From: an uncultured Bacteroidota bacterium
GTDB lineage: Bacteria; Bacteroidota; Bacteroidia; Chitinophagales; Chitinophagaceae
Length of the DNA: 13,868 nucleotides
Direction of reading: 5' to 3'
Assembly (NCBI GenBank): GCA_903851455.1
Contig: CAINOM010000301.1
Span: forward strand, 1 to 13,868
Numbering within the stretch: position 1 is the stretch's first letter; every line of letters starts with the position of its first letter. The notes under the pieces are model-generated. The model saw only the letters and a program-made list of their open reading frames with translations. It was not told where the DNA came from and did not search any database. This document shows, one piece after another, positions 1 to 7,558 of this stretch. The position numbers were made by a program, and so were the translations under genes.

Positions 1-985
1 CAGGCGAAGCTGCAACGAGCGTAGTGGCTGCAGAACCTGCGCCCGCATCCGTGATCTTTATAATGGCGTTTGGAGCAGTACTGGTGGCGGTAGTCGCATA
101 AATAACAGGGTTTGCACCTGAGTAGTCGACTGTAATGCTCCTGGATGTTGTTGCGTTTACAACATAAGCCAATGCATAAGTTGCGCCGCTCTTCACATAC
201 TTACTGATCCCGCTTCCGTCATCTGCTATATACAAGGTATTACCGTCAGGGCTGAACGAAAAGCCGTAGGCGCTGGGCGAGTTCGGTGTGTTCAGCAAGG
301 CAGTTGTCTGGCAACATGTTGTAGGGATACCCGAGCCTAATGATGAAATACCAAGGTTCGTACCGGTGCTTGACGAGAAATACATCTGGCCATTAAATAT
401 CTGAACGACGCGAGTGTTGATAGCCGGCGTTGTAAGTGTGGTCAGGGTATTCAGCAACGATGCACCGCTGCCCGGTCCACCAGCAAAGTAATTCAAGCCA
501 GAGGCGACTCCCGAACGAATGTTATTTCCCGAATACAAAGTGCTGGTCGAAGCCGGAGTTGTGTAGGCCGCTGCCGAATTGATCGTAAACATGATCCTGT
601 TGATCGACGCCGATGCAGATGTAGCGACGTTTGCGGTACCGGCAGCGGCATTATAGCCTACCAGTACCAGCCGGTCCCTTTCAGCCGACATGATCATTTG
701 CCCCTCGGAAGTGGCACTGCCGCTATTGGTAATAAAAGGAGCTGCACCGGTGCCGGGTAATGCAACGGTAACGCCCGTTGCCACGCCTGCTGTAGTATAC
801 TCTACGACATTCAATGGCTGCGCCGAGCTGATCAGCCCGGTTACACCGTCGCCTACTCTCATTACGGCCAGGTTGCCGGCAGTAAATGGCTGAGCAAACG
901 CTCCGCCAGACGCAAAACAAAGAAGTACAAAAAAAACGAACAAAAAACGACCCCGCAATACCCTTCTACGTACAAAATGCAACAT
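1..985 (-). CDS. Secreted beta-propeller-like protein, 3' part missing (partial)
   Basis: An open frame of 328 codons runs from an ATG at 985 to the left edge with no stop, so the gene continues outside the window. The N-terminus is a clear signal peptide: a basic stretch (RRRVLRGR, residues 6-13), a hydrophobic core (about 14-25) and an AFA|Q-type cleavage near residue 31. The mature part is rich in Gly, Ala, Ser and Thr. It opens with a segment around NLAVMRVGDG (38-47) and VVEYTT (60-65) that I recall from secreted Bacteroidota/Planctomycetes proteins whose C-terminal parts carry repeats or sorting domains. Residues 242-257 (FSFSPDGNTLYIADDG) look like one blade of an NHL/WD-type beta-propeller, and similar short strands recur. 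No catalytic motif is visible. A type IX secretion C-terminal sorting domain would be expected beyond the edge, but this cannot be checked here. It lies 147 bp downstream of nupC on the same strand and probably has its own promoter. Function unknown. Confidence 0.8.
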   Translation of the reverse strand, partial: MLHFVRRRVLRGRFLFVFFVLLCFASGGAFAQPFTAGNLAVMRVGDGVTGLISSAQPLNVVEYTTAGVATGVTVALPGTGAAPFITNSGSATSEGQMIMSAERDRLVLVGYNAAAGTANVATSASASINRIMFTINSAAAYTTPASTSTLYSGNNIRSGVASGLNYFAGGPGSGASLLNTLTTLTTPAINTRVVQIFNGQMYFSSSTGTNLGISSLGSGIPTTCCQTTALLNTPNSPSAYGFSFSPDGNTLYIADDGSGISKYVKSGATYALAYVVNATTSRSITVDYSGANPVIYATTATSTAPNAIIKITDAGAGSAATTLVAASP

Positions 986-1132
986 GAAATGCTATTTAAA
1001 AATTATAGCAAATTTGTCGAAAGCATGTTACCGCAAGATTATCTCCATGTTTACAGAACTTTACCAAATTGTTACGTGGGCATTATTTTCTGAATTTTGA
1101 CCAGTGTTTTGCATCAGTTATCAATACCGGGT

Positions 1133-2365
1133 CTACACAAGCATTCCCGCAATTGTTGCAGAGAGATAGGAAGCCAACGTGCCGCACAGCAATGCTTTCA
1201 TTCCCAGCTTTGCAAGGTCACCGCGGCGCTCCGGGGCCAGTGCGCCAATACCGCCTATCTGCATGCCTACACTGCTGAAGTTGGCAAAACCGCATATAGC
1301 TATGGTAATAATAGTCAGCCCCTTAGGTGTAACCATGGGCACAGATTTTGTGGTCAGGCTTTTAAACGCCACGAACTCATTCACGGTCAGCTTTTGCCCG
1401 AGCAGGGTTGCCGCATTATGAATATCCTGCGTTGGCACACCCATCGCCCATGCAAACGGGTAGAACAGTTTACCGAAGATCATATCCAGCGACAACCCAT
1501 GGTAAATGTGCGCCAGCATCCAGTTTACCATGGCGATCAGTGCTATAAACCCTATAAGCATGGCGATCACATTCATTGCTATTTTAAACCCATCTGCTGC
1601 GCCATGAGTTATGGCGTCCACCAGGTTTGTGTAGTTGCTTTTCACATCCAGCTTCACGGTGCCCATTGTAGGCGACTCTTCCGTTTCCGGGAAAACAATT
1701 TTAGAGATCACGAGTGCTCCCGGCGCAGCCATCAGGCTGGCCGCTATGAGGTAATCCGGTCGTGCACCCATATTGGCATAAACGATCAGGATACCTCCTG
1801 CAATGCAGGCCAGGCTGCCACTCATGGATGCCAGCAGTTCGCTTTTAGTCATCGTAGGCAGGTATGCTCTTATCATTACCTGGGCTTCCACCTGCCCCAC
1901 AAATGCGCTGGCTACATTGCTCAGCGCCTCTGCGCCGCTCACGCGCATCACAAAGTTCATCGCCCTTGCCACTATCGACACAAGGAATTGCATCACCCGT
2001 AAATGATAGAGTATAGCTACCAGCACACAAACCAAAATGATGGTCGCCGTGATATTGAATGCAAAGACAAAAACCGGCGCTACACCGTAATTCACCAGTT
2101 GCCCGCTGCCGTTAAATGTCCCGATACCGCCATATACAAAACTGGCGCCTTCCTTTGCGAAGCCTTCCAGCTTCTGCATGCCCTTGCCCAGCGTCTGGAA
2201 AAAGTTATTCACAGCCGGCACCTTCAGCACCAGCAGCGCAATACACAGCTGCAGCGCCAGTCCGCTCAGAACCAGCCTTACGTTGATGCGCCTTTTATTA
2301 TTGGAAACAAGAAATGCGATACCAAGTATCAATGCAATGCCGATAAGCCCGGTAAATCGCCCCAT
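1133..2365 (-). CDS. nupC: Concentrative nucleoside transporter (CNT/NupC family)
   Basis: This 410-residue inner-membrane protein matches the length and layout of bacterial CNT transporters, which import nucleosides with a cation (H+ or Na+). An N-terminal three-helix part (about 4-20, 30-48, 95-120) is followed by the nucleoside-recognition/gate region and the C-terminal transport domain. The substrate-site motifs of the family are present: GQVEA at 157-161 (the Q-x-E on HP1 in the Vibrio CNT structure), the NEF at 329-331, and GFANFSS at 359-365 with the conserved Asn and Ser. Many hydrophobic helices are obvious (for example 185-198, 262-282, 348-360, 390-409). It lies 56 bp downstream of cytidine deaminase on the same strand, so uptake and deamination of pyrimidine nucleosides are probably co-expressed. 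The start is the ATG at 2365; an upstream SD is absent, as is usual in this phylum. The family is certain; the exact nucleoside preference and coupling ion are not visible. Confidence 0.93.
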   Translation of the reverse strand: MGRFTGLIGIALILGIAFLVSNNKRRINVRLVLSGLALQLCIALLVLKVPAVNNFFQTLGKGMQKLEGFAKEGASFVYGGIGTFNGSGQLVNYGVAPVFVFAFNITATIILVCVLVAILYHLRVMQFLVSIVARAMNFVMRVSGAEALSNVASAFVGQVEAQVMIRAYLPTMTKSELLASMSGSLACIAGGILIVYANMGARPDYLIAASLMAAPGALVISKIVFPETEESPTMGTVKLDVKSNYTNLVDAITHGAADGFKIAMNVIAMLIGFIALIAMVNWMLAHIYHGLSLDMIFGKLFYPFAWAMGVPTQDIHNAATLLGQKLTVNEFVAFKSLTTKSVPMVTPKGLTIITIAICGFANFSSVGMQIGGIGALAPERRGDLAKLGMKALLCGTLASYLSATIAGMLV

Positions 2366-2421
2366 AGGTGTGCTAATTATACAACAAACTACAAATTATG
2401 ATCTTTATCTCCAATTCATTA

Positions 2422-2826
2422 CTACCCCATCGACTCCTTAGTAAAAGCGAAAGGCAACAACTCCAGTATCGTCCGCTGAACGAGTTCCTCACCATGCATG
2501 AAAATGACTACGATGTCATTACCAAACTCAAGAATGAATTGCCGACATGCGCCACAGGGCGCTGCTGCACTCGTCTTGCAGTACACAGCTATTGCTTTAA
2601 TACCCGATTTGCCGGCTGACACGGCGTGGCCCAGCGCCGTCCTTTCTGCGCAGATGGTCAGGCCATACGAAGCATTTTCCACATTCGTACCAGCTACAAC
2701 CGTCCCATCGCCGGTAAGTACGGCAGCGCCCACAGGAAAGTTGGAATAGGGTGAATAACTATTTTCAGAAGCCTTCTTCGCTTCTGAAAGTAATTGCTCT
2801 GCTTCGGAATCTGATAAATAATTCAT
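2422..2826 (-). CDS. cdd: Cytidine deaminase
   Basis: This 134-residue cytosolic enzyme hydrolyses cytidine and deoxycytidine to uridine and deoxyuridine plus ammonia (pyrimidine salvage). All hallmarks of the small homotetrameric cytidine deaminases are present: the substrate-binding NVENASYG (48-55), the CAER motif (59-62) with zinc ligand Cys59 and catalytic Glu61, and PCGACR (90-95) with zinc ligands Cys91 and Cys94. SPYSNFPVGAA (25-35) is the usual N-terminal strand. The length is normal for the tetrameric class. It is followed after 56 bp by a nucleoside transporter on the same strand, which fits a salvage operon, and preceded 87 bp upstream by a 2-oxoglutarate oxygenase. The start at ATG 2826 puts the expected N-terminal helix in place. 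No oddities. Confidence 0.97.
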   Translation of the reverse strand: MNYLSDSEAEQLLSEAKKASENSYSPYSNFPVGAAVLTGDGTVVAGTNVENASYGLTICAERTALGHAVSAGKSGIKAIAVYCKTSAAAPCGACRQFILEFGNDIVVIFMHGEELVQRTILELLPFAFTKESMG

Positions 2827-2863
2827 TCGCCTTTTCTTGTTTGTTCACCCGGTAGTTGCGCAG

Positions 2864-2883
2864 AGACGCAGTGCATCGCGTCT
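2864..2883. repeat. Short GACGC-type intergenic palindrome
   Basis: AGACGC (2864-2869) and its complement GCGTCT (2878-2883) flank an 8-bp centre that itself contains TGCA, giving a near-palindrome inside the 87-bp gap between the oxygenase and cdd. I recall a widespread dispersed intergenic element in Bacteroidota and cyanobacteria with the form GAGACGCGAT-GCATCGCGTCTC; this copy looks like a degenerate member. It could also fold as a weak hairpin in the mRNA between the two genes. Whether it is repeated elsewhere in the genome cannot be seen here, and no second copy is present in the window. Confidence 0.45.
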
Positions 2884-2913
2884 TTATATCCCACGGTTGA
2901 TAAATGGTGGTAT

Positions 2914-3861
2914 TTATTTCTTCAACCCTATCTCCCTGAGGCGTTCATCCAGGTATTCGCCGGCAGTATAATCCGTGTATGCTTTCGGATATACTTCGGT
3001 TATGCAGCTTTCCAGGCAGGCTAGGCTCATATCGCTGCGCGGGTGCAGGAAGAAAGGTATAGAGTAACGTGGTGTACTCCACTTTTCTTTCGGCGGATTT
3101 ACAACCCTATGTGTCGTCGATTTCAACCGGTCATTGGTTAGCCGCTGCAGCATATCGCCCACATTAACCACTATCTGCTCCGGCAGCGATGTCACCGGCA
3201 CCCAATCACCCTGCATGCTCAGTATCTGCAAGCCATCGGCCGATGCGCCTACCAGCAATGTGATCAGGTTAATGTCCTCATGCTGTTCCGCACGAATGGC
3301 CGACTTAGGCTCGTGCGTAATAGGCGGATAATAGATCGCCCGCAATATTGAGTTGCCACTGTGCACATGCTCATCAAAATAGTGCTCATCAAGGTCCAGG
3401 AACAAAGCAATAGCCTGCAGCAACGATGTGCCCGACTTCTCAAACGCCTTATAGGCGGCAAGCATGGTAGGCGTAAATGCGGGTATTTCATCTACCACCA
3501 CATTATCCGGGTATTGATCTTTTATTGGATTACTATCTTCAACGACCTGGCCAAACTGGAAAAACTCCTTCAGATCAGGTGCATCGTCATAACCCTTCGC
3601 ATGCTCGGTACCGAAAGACGTATAGCCACGCTGGCCCGCCAGCTCCGGCTTCTTATATTTCTCCTTAGTCGCAAGTGGCAACGAAAAAAAGCGTTCCACA
3701 TCATTGTACAATTCTGCGATCAGGCTGTCCGGAATACCATGGTTCTTCACAGCCACAAAACCCACCTCTTCATAGGCTTTACCAAGCTGGCTCACAAAAT
3801 TCTGTTTCAGCTGCGGATCTCCACTGGTAAAATCCGCCAGGTTCACTACGGGTATGTTCAT
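2914..3861 (-). CDS. 2-oxoglutarate/Fe(II)-dependent oxygenase, isopenicillin N synthase-like
   Basis: This 315-residue cytosolic protein has the two-domain layout of the IPNS-like plant/fungal/bacterial oxygenases. The N-terminal DIOX_N-type region (1-115) begins IPVVNLADF and contains GFVAVKNHGIP (34-44). The C-terminal double-stranded beta-helix (about 170-275) carries the iron facial triad His194-x-Asp196 (QHEDINLITLL) and His251 (TTHRVVNP). The co-substrate-binding RxS is Arg265-Tyr-Ser267 (RYSIPFFLHP). These enzymes use Fe(II), O2 and usually 2-oxoglutarate to hydroxylate or desaturate small molecules. The substrate cannot be read from sequence. The gene is the first of a minus-strand run ending in cytidine deaminase and a nucleoside transporter; the same superfamily includes fungal thymine-7-hydroxylase and pyrimidine deoxynucleoside 2'-hydroxylase, so a role in pyrimidine metabolism is possible but is only an inference. 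A weak TACTTTAG (TAnnTTTG-like) element lies just upstream of the ATG. Confidence 0.9.
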   Translation of the reverse strand: MNIPVVNLADFTSGDPQLKQNFVSQLGKAYEEVGFVAVKNHGIPDSLIAELYNDVERFFSLPLATKEKYKKPELAGQRGYTSFGTEHAKGYDDAPDLKEFFQFGQVVEDSNPIKDQYPDNVVVDEIPAFTPTMLAAYKAFEKSGTSLLQAIALFLDLDEHYFDEHVHSGNSILRAIYYPPITHEPKSAIRAEQHEDINLITLLVGASADGLQILSMQGDWVPVTSLPEQIVVNVGDMLQRLTNDRLKSTTHRVVNPPKEKWSTPRYSIPFFLHPRSDMSLACLESCITEVYPKAYTDYTAGEYLDERLREIGLKK

Positions 3862-4160
3862 AAAAGTAAATTTGGGCTGCTAAAGTAAACCGATTTAGGT
3901 GCCGTCATTATTATTTTTATGTGAAGTTTTAAATGAGTTACAAGGAGGTAATATTAAATCAATATTTGGCGAATAAATGCGAACCGCAGTTCTTAGAAAA
4001 AAAACTGCCTCGTTCAGCGTTTCTATATAAAATCATAATTCTGACCCCGAAAACACCGAAGAAAAACAGATTTGACTTGCAATACCGTAGATTGCGAGCC
4101 AAAAATATGCTTCCGGAAATACCACGATCACACATTCGAAAGCAGGCCATGTAAACAAAA
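3862..4160. other. Divergent intergenic region between oxygenase and outer-membrane barrel gene
   Basis: A 299-bp AT-rich stretch separates two divergently transcribed genes, so it must hold both promoters. I see no convincing -33/-7 pair for the plus-strand gene. It does contain an 8-bp inverted repeat (4076-4098) and a GGAGG at 3944-3948 that is not followed by a credible start. A 73-codon frame (3933-4154) has no recognisable composition or motif and is probably chance. No RNA gene or riboswitch was recognised. Confidence 0.6.
4076..4098. repeat. 8-bp inverted repeat upstream of outer-membrane barrel gene
   Basis: CTTGCAAT (4076-4083) and ATTGCGAG (4091-4098) are complementary except for one G-T pair, with a 7-nt spacer. 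The element ends 62 bp before the ATG at 4161. It overlaps a TTGACTT and a TAGATTG that look like degenerate promoter elements, so it could be an operator, or a hairpin in the 5' leader. A structure of this size can occur by chance, so the call is tentative. Confidence 0.3.
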
Positions 4161-6602
4161 ATGAAAGGATTTCTTCTGCTCCTTTGCACGTTATACACTT
4201 CGATGGTTGTTGCCCAATCGGGCAAGATCGCTGGAAAAGTAAAAGATGAGGCAACACATCAGCCGATCGAATACGCGACGGTAACGGTTGCAGACCACGC
4301 TACTAAGAAAGTGATTAACGGAGGCGTAGCCGACAGCACCGGAGCCTTCGAGGTAAACAGTTTATCGGCCGGGGTCTATATTGTGACGGTAGAATTCATT
4401 GGGTATACAAAGAAGATCATCGACAGTGTGCGGGTTGGCGCAGGCAAAAACAGTGTAGCGCTCGGCACCATATCCTTAGCTGTGTCAGGAAAAGTGCTGC
4501 AGGGTGTCACGGTGACAGCAAGCGGCCCCATCATTGAAAACAAGATCGACAAGATCGTTTACAATGCCGCCAATGACGTCACCTCGCAAGGCGGCCTGGC
4601 GCTGGACGTGCTGAAGAAAGTGCCGCAGGTAAATGTGGACGTGGATGGCAATGTAGAGTTGCAGGGCAATTCAGATATCCGCTTCCTTATTAATGGCAAA
4701 CCCTCCAGCGTGTTCGGCAGTAGTATTGCTGATGCTCTTTCTGCCATCCCGGCCAGCCAGATCAAGAGCATAGAAGTGATCACCAGCCCCGGCGCTAAAT
4801 ATGATGCACAGGGCACCGGCGGCATTATCAATATCATTCTGAAGGATAACAAAATGCAGGGCATCAACGGCAGCGTAAACCTGTCGGGCGGCACCAGGCT
4901 GGAGAACGGTTCGGCCAATCTCAACTTCCGGCACAACAATATTGGCATCAACGCCTTTTTAAGTGGTAATGCGCAACTGGTTTCCCGCACACCGTCCACC
5001 CAGGATCGCTCGTCATTTGATTCTGTGCACAATACTACCAACCACCTGATGCAGGACGGCTATTCCGACTTTCAGAGAAATGGCTACCAGTCCGGCATAG
5101 GCCTCGACTGGAACCTCACTAAGCGCGACAATATAACCGCAGCATTCAGCGTCAACCATTTTGGCAATACTAACGAAGGTGTTACCAATGTTCGCCAGGA
5201 CACCGCTGGCAGCACGAGTGCGCCTATCTCCAGCGCCCGGTCATCTTACAATCATTTCGAAACAAATTCATTCGACTGGAGCCTGAATTATAAAAAGACC
5301 TTTCATAAGGAAGGACAGGAGCTCAATGTGCTGTATAGCGCCTCCTTCGGCCAGCCGGTTACTAACTTCCACCAGTCGAGCACCTTCATTGGCCTGGCTG
5401 ATCCCTATACTGGCTCCGCAAGCAACAATCCCGGAACCAATAAAGAGAACGATATTTCAATTGACTATACGCAGCCGATCAAAGAACATCTCGTCCTGGA
5501 GACCGGCGCTAAAACCACGCTGCAGGACATTAACAGCTCGGCCGCAGTAACAACTTTACAACCCGCCACCGGCAGCTACGTTGCGGATCCCAGCCAATCC
5601 TACGATCTCCAATACATGCTACGGGTCTATGCGGCTTATGCCTCAGCGTCATTCCCATTGGGCACTTTCCTAAAAGTAAAGGTTGGTGCACGATACGAAT
5701 ACACCGATACAAAGATCGACTTCCCCAACACCAGCATCCCTGCTTATGGCACGCTGGTTCCGTCGGCAATACTTTCGCATGATTTTTCAGGTAATCAATT
5801 TGTGAAATTGTCTTATACCCGGCGCATTGAGCGGGCCGACTACCGCGACGTCAATCCGTTCATCAATTTATCTGATCCCTACAACATCACCACCGGCAAC
5901 CCAACGCTGAAACCAGAAATAGGCAATAATATCGAAGCCGGCTACAACAAATCGTTCGGTAAGGGCAGCAATATTTATGTAGCGCTCATAGAGCGTATCA
6001 ATACGCAGGACCATAAACAGGTGACTGCACTCTACAAATCCTATCCCGTAGGTGATTCCACATACAATAATGTATCTGTCACTCAGGTCCAGAACCTGGG
6101 CACAGAATACAATACCGGCATAAATGTTTCCGGCTCATGGACCATCAAGGATAAGCTGAGCCTTCGTGGAAATGTTTTTTACATGCACCGTCATAGTTCC
6201 GTTCTGCCACCCGGCAGCCTTGGCACAGATGGCGACCGTTTCAGAACCAATCTTAACGCATCTTACCAATTGCCCCAGAATCTTGTTGTTGAAGCCTTTG
6301 GCAACTACAATGCGCCGACAAATAACATACAGGGCAGGTCGCCGCAATGGATCACTTACACCTTCGCTTTCAGGAAACAATTCTGGCACAAGAATGCAAG
6401 CATAGGCCTCACGGGCACGAACATCTTCAACGAATACACCAAACAGGTGGTGACAGTCACAGCAGCCGATTACACTTCGTATGTCGTGCGCAAGCTACCC
6501 TATCGCTCAGTTGGCGTTAGCTTCACTTATAAGTTTGGAAAACTGGAATTCAAAAAAGGCAGGGATGACGATTCCGATCTCAATAATCCGCCCGCTATGT
6601 AG
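4161..6602 (+). CDS. Outer-membrane beta-barrel receptor with CarboxypepD_reg and plug domains (OMP_b-brl_3 type)
   Basis: This 813-residue protein has a signal peptide (1-18, MVVA|Q). A carboxypeptidase-regulatory-like Ig-fold domain (about 21-105; GKIAGKVKDEATHQPIEYATV) comes next, then a plug domain (about 113-230) containing LKKVPQVNVD, FLINGKP and PGAKYDAQGTGGIINI (210-225), the classic plug end of this family. The rest (about 235-813) is an outer-membrane barrel with alternating aromatic/polar strands and repeated NLTKRDNI-type turns. Conserved late-barrel sequences include YTRRIERADY and NPTLKPE, and the last strand ends FTYKFGKLEF, followed by a charged KKGRDDDSDL tail. These proteins resemble TonB-dependent receptors, but the ligand is usually unknown. 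LQGVTVTAS (113-121) may serve as TonB box. There is no SusD partner, so a SusCD glycan system is unlikely. It stands alone on the plus strand and ends 16 bp from the convergent darA stop. Start ATG 4161 is fixed by the signal peptide; an A-rich leader (GTAAACAAAA) precedes it. Confidence 0.88.
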   Translation: MKGFLLLLCTLYTSMVVAQSGKIAGKVKDEATHQPIEYATVTVADHATKKVINGGVADSTGAFEVNSLSAGVYIVTVEFIGYTKKIIDSVRVGAGKNSVALGTISLAVSGKVLQGVTVTASGPIIENKIDKIVYNAANDVTSQGGLALDVLKKVPQVNVDVDGNVELQGNSDIRFLINGKPSSVFGSSIADALSAIPASQIKSIEVITSPGAKYDAQGTGGIINIILKDNKMQGINGSVNLSGGTRLENGSANLNFRHNNIGINAFLSGNAQLVSRTPSTQDRSSFDSVHNTTNHLMQDGYSDFQRNGYQSGIGLDWNLTKRDNITAAFSVNHFGNTNEGVTNVRQDTAGSTSAPISSARSSYNHFETNSFDWSLNYKKTFHKEGQELNVLYSASFGQPVTNFHQSSTFIGLADPYTGSASNNPGTNKENDISIDYTQPIKEHLVLETGAKTTLQDINSSAAVTTLQPATGSYVADPSQSYDLQYMLRVYAAYASASFPLGTFLKVKVGARYEYTDTKIDFPNTSIPAYGTLVPSAILSHDFSGNQFVKLSYTRRIERADYRDVNPFINLSDPYNITTGNPTLKPEIGNNIEAGYNKSFGKGSNIYVALIERINTQDHKQVTALYKSYPVGDSTYNNVSVTQVQNLGTEYNTGINVSGSWTIKDKLSLRGNVFYMHRHSSVLPPGSLGTDGDRFRTNLNASYQLPQNLVVEAFGNYNAPTNNIQGRSPQWITYTFAFRKQFWHKNASIGLTGTNIFNEYTKQVVTVTAADYTSYVVRKLPYRSVGVSFTYKFGKLEFKKGRDDDSDLNNPPAM

Positions 6603-6618
6603 TGTGTGATGGCTGCAT

Positions 6619-7545
6619 TTAAAGCCGTCCTTCCTGGTAGTCAAGTTGACGGAAGTACTCTACGTCTTTCAGCAAAGAATTTCTTTTTATCGCCAGCTTT
6701 ATCAGGGCCGTAAGATTGGATATAGGCGAAAGAATAAAGATCGCCACGGTCAGCAGGTTCTGGAACATCTTTACCCTGCCTGCGCGTGCCGGATCTCCGG
6801 GCCCGCCCTTAGCGAGGATGTACTTCCCCCAAAACCGGAAATTTTTGATACCACGCTGCTCCAGTATCACCAGCCCCGGCTTCAGTGCTATGGCACCTTG
6901 TGCGAGTAAGCTCCGCTGCAGGTCAAAAAGATTATCATCAACAAAGTGCTGGTAAATGGTCTTGCCAAACCGGTTAGCGGCTGCAATGTCTTCGTCCTGC
7001 ACCCCTGCGGCAGGTAGCAGTCCGGACGCTTCTTTTTGCCCTTTGAACGCCCATCGTATCACAGTCAGTGTAGACACCAGGTTCGGATTGGTGTCGGCTA
7101 GCACTATATTGCCCACCAGTTGCGCATCCAGTCCGGCCAGGTATGCCTTTACTTTCTCCTGCGAATGCAGCCACATATTGCGGCAGCCGATAACGGTAAT
7201 TACTGGCTTCCCCTTAAATATATTTGCAAACTCCGCCTGCAGAAAGGCAGTGACAGGTTGCGATGGATTCAGGAACCACGGCTGGTATCCGAAGATGATG
7301 AGATCGTAATTTTTACCGGTTACTTCTGCTGCCAGTGGCTTCACCGGCGATGGCGTGTGAACAACCGTCTCCGGCATGGCATCGAAAAATTTCAATGGGG
7401 TCCATGGAAAAGGAAAAGGAGTAACCGGCTCTATACACGCATATTCAATGTCCGCCTTATCCTTAATATCCGAAACGATACTGTCCAATATCCGGCGCAG
7501 CTGCCCCGTTTGGGAATAATACAACACCAGTATCCTTGGCCTCAT
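6619..7545 (-). CDS. darA: Flavodoxin-like dialkylresorcinol biosynthesis protein DarA (aromatase)
   Basis: A 308-residue cytosolic or membrane-associated protein. It begins with a flavodoxin/NADPH-FMN-reductase-like strand and phosphate loop (ILVLYYSQTGQ, 5-15), followed by the family-specific FPFPWTPLKFFDAMPE (44-59) and further Rossmann-like strands (DLIIFGYQPWFLNPSQP at 81-97; PVITVIGCRNMW at 114-125). The C-terminal 70 residues contain a hydrophobic segment (about 262-284, NLLTVAIFILSPISNLTALIKLA) that may lie on the membrane. In characterised systems DarA oxidises the cyclohexanedione made by DarB to the aromatic dialkylresorcinol. The gene follows darB by 13 bp on the same strand, the standard darB-darA arrangement, so co-transcription is nearly certain. 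Databases often call it 'dialkylresorcinol condensing enzyme', although the condensing enzyme proper is DarB. Its stop lies 16 bp from the stop of the convergent receptor gene, with no strong terminator between. Confidence 0.88.
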   Translation of the reverse strand: MRPRILVLYYSQTGQLRRILDSIVSDIKDKADIEYACIEPVTPFPFPWTPLKFFDAMPETVVHTPSPVKPLAAEVTGKNYDLIIFGYQPWFLNPSQPVTAFLQAEFANIFKGKPVITVIGCRNMWLHSQEKVKAYLAGLDAQLVGNIVLADTNPNLVSTLTVIRWAFKGQKEASGLLPAAGVQDEDIAAANRFGKTIYQHFVDDNLFDLQRSLLAQGAIALKPGLVILEQRGIKNFRFWGKYILAKGGPGDPARAGRVKMFQNLLTVAIFILSPISNLTALIKLAIKRNSLLKDVEYFRQLDYQEGRL

Positions 7546-7558
7546 TGATTATCGTACG

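Noticed and set aside
1097..2002. 301-codon plus-strand frame opposite the nucleoside transporter
   Set aside because: It is rich in His, Cys, Arg and Gln with no motif and lies entirely antisense to a well-supported CNT transporter; it is a shadow frame.
3361..3888. 175-codon plus-strand frame opposite the oxygenase
   Set aside because: Antisense to a clear Fe(II)/2-oxoglutarate oxygenase with all catalytic residues; composition is not protein-like.
3950..3966. AATATT inverted pair in the intergenic region
   Set aside because: Each half is itself an AT palindrome in AT-rich DNA; expected by chance.
3933..4154. 73-codon frame in the divergent intergenic region
   Set aside because: No recognisable motif and no usable ribosome-binding context; the GGAGG at 3944-3948 is inside the frame, not before a start.
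4559..5041. 160-codon minus-strand frame inside the outer-membrane barrel gene
   Set aside because: Antisense shadow over the plug and early barrel of a real receptor gene.
4161..6602. SusC of a SusCD glycan-uptake locus
   Set aside because: No SusD-like lipoprotein or glycoside hydrolase is nearby and the sequence is of the shorter OMP_b-brl_3 type.
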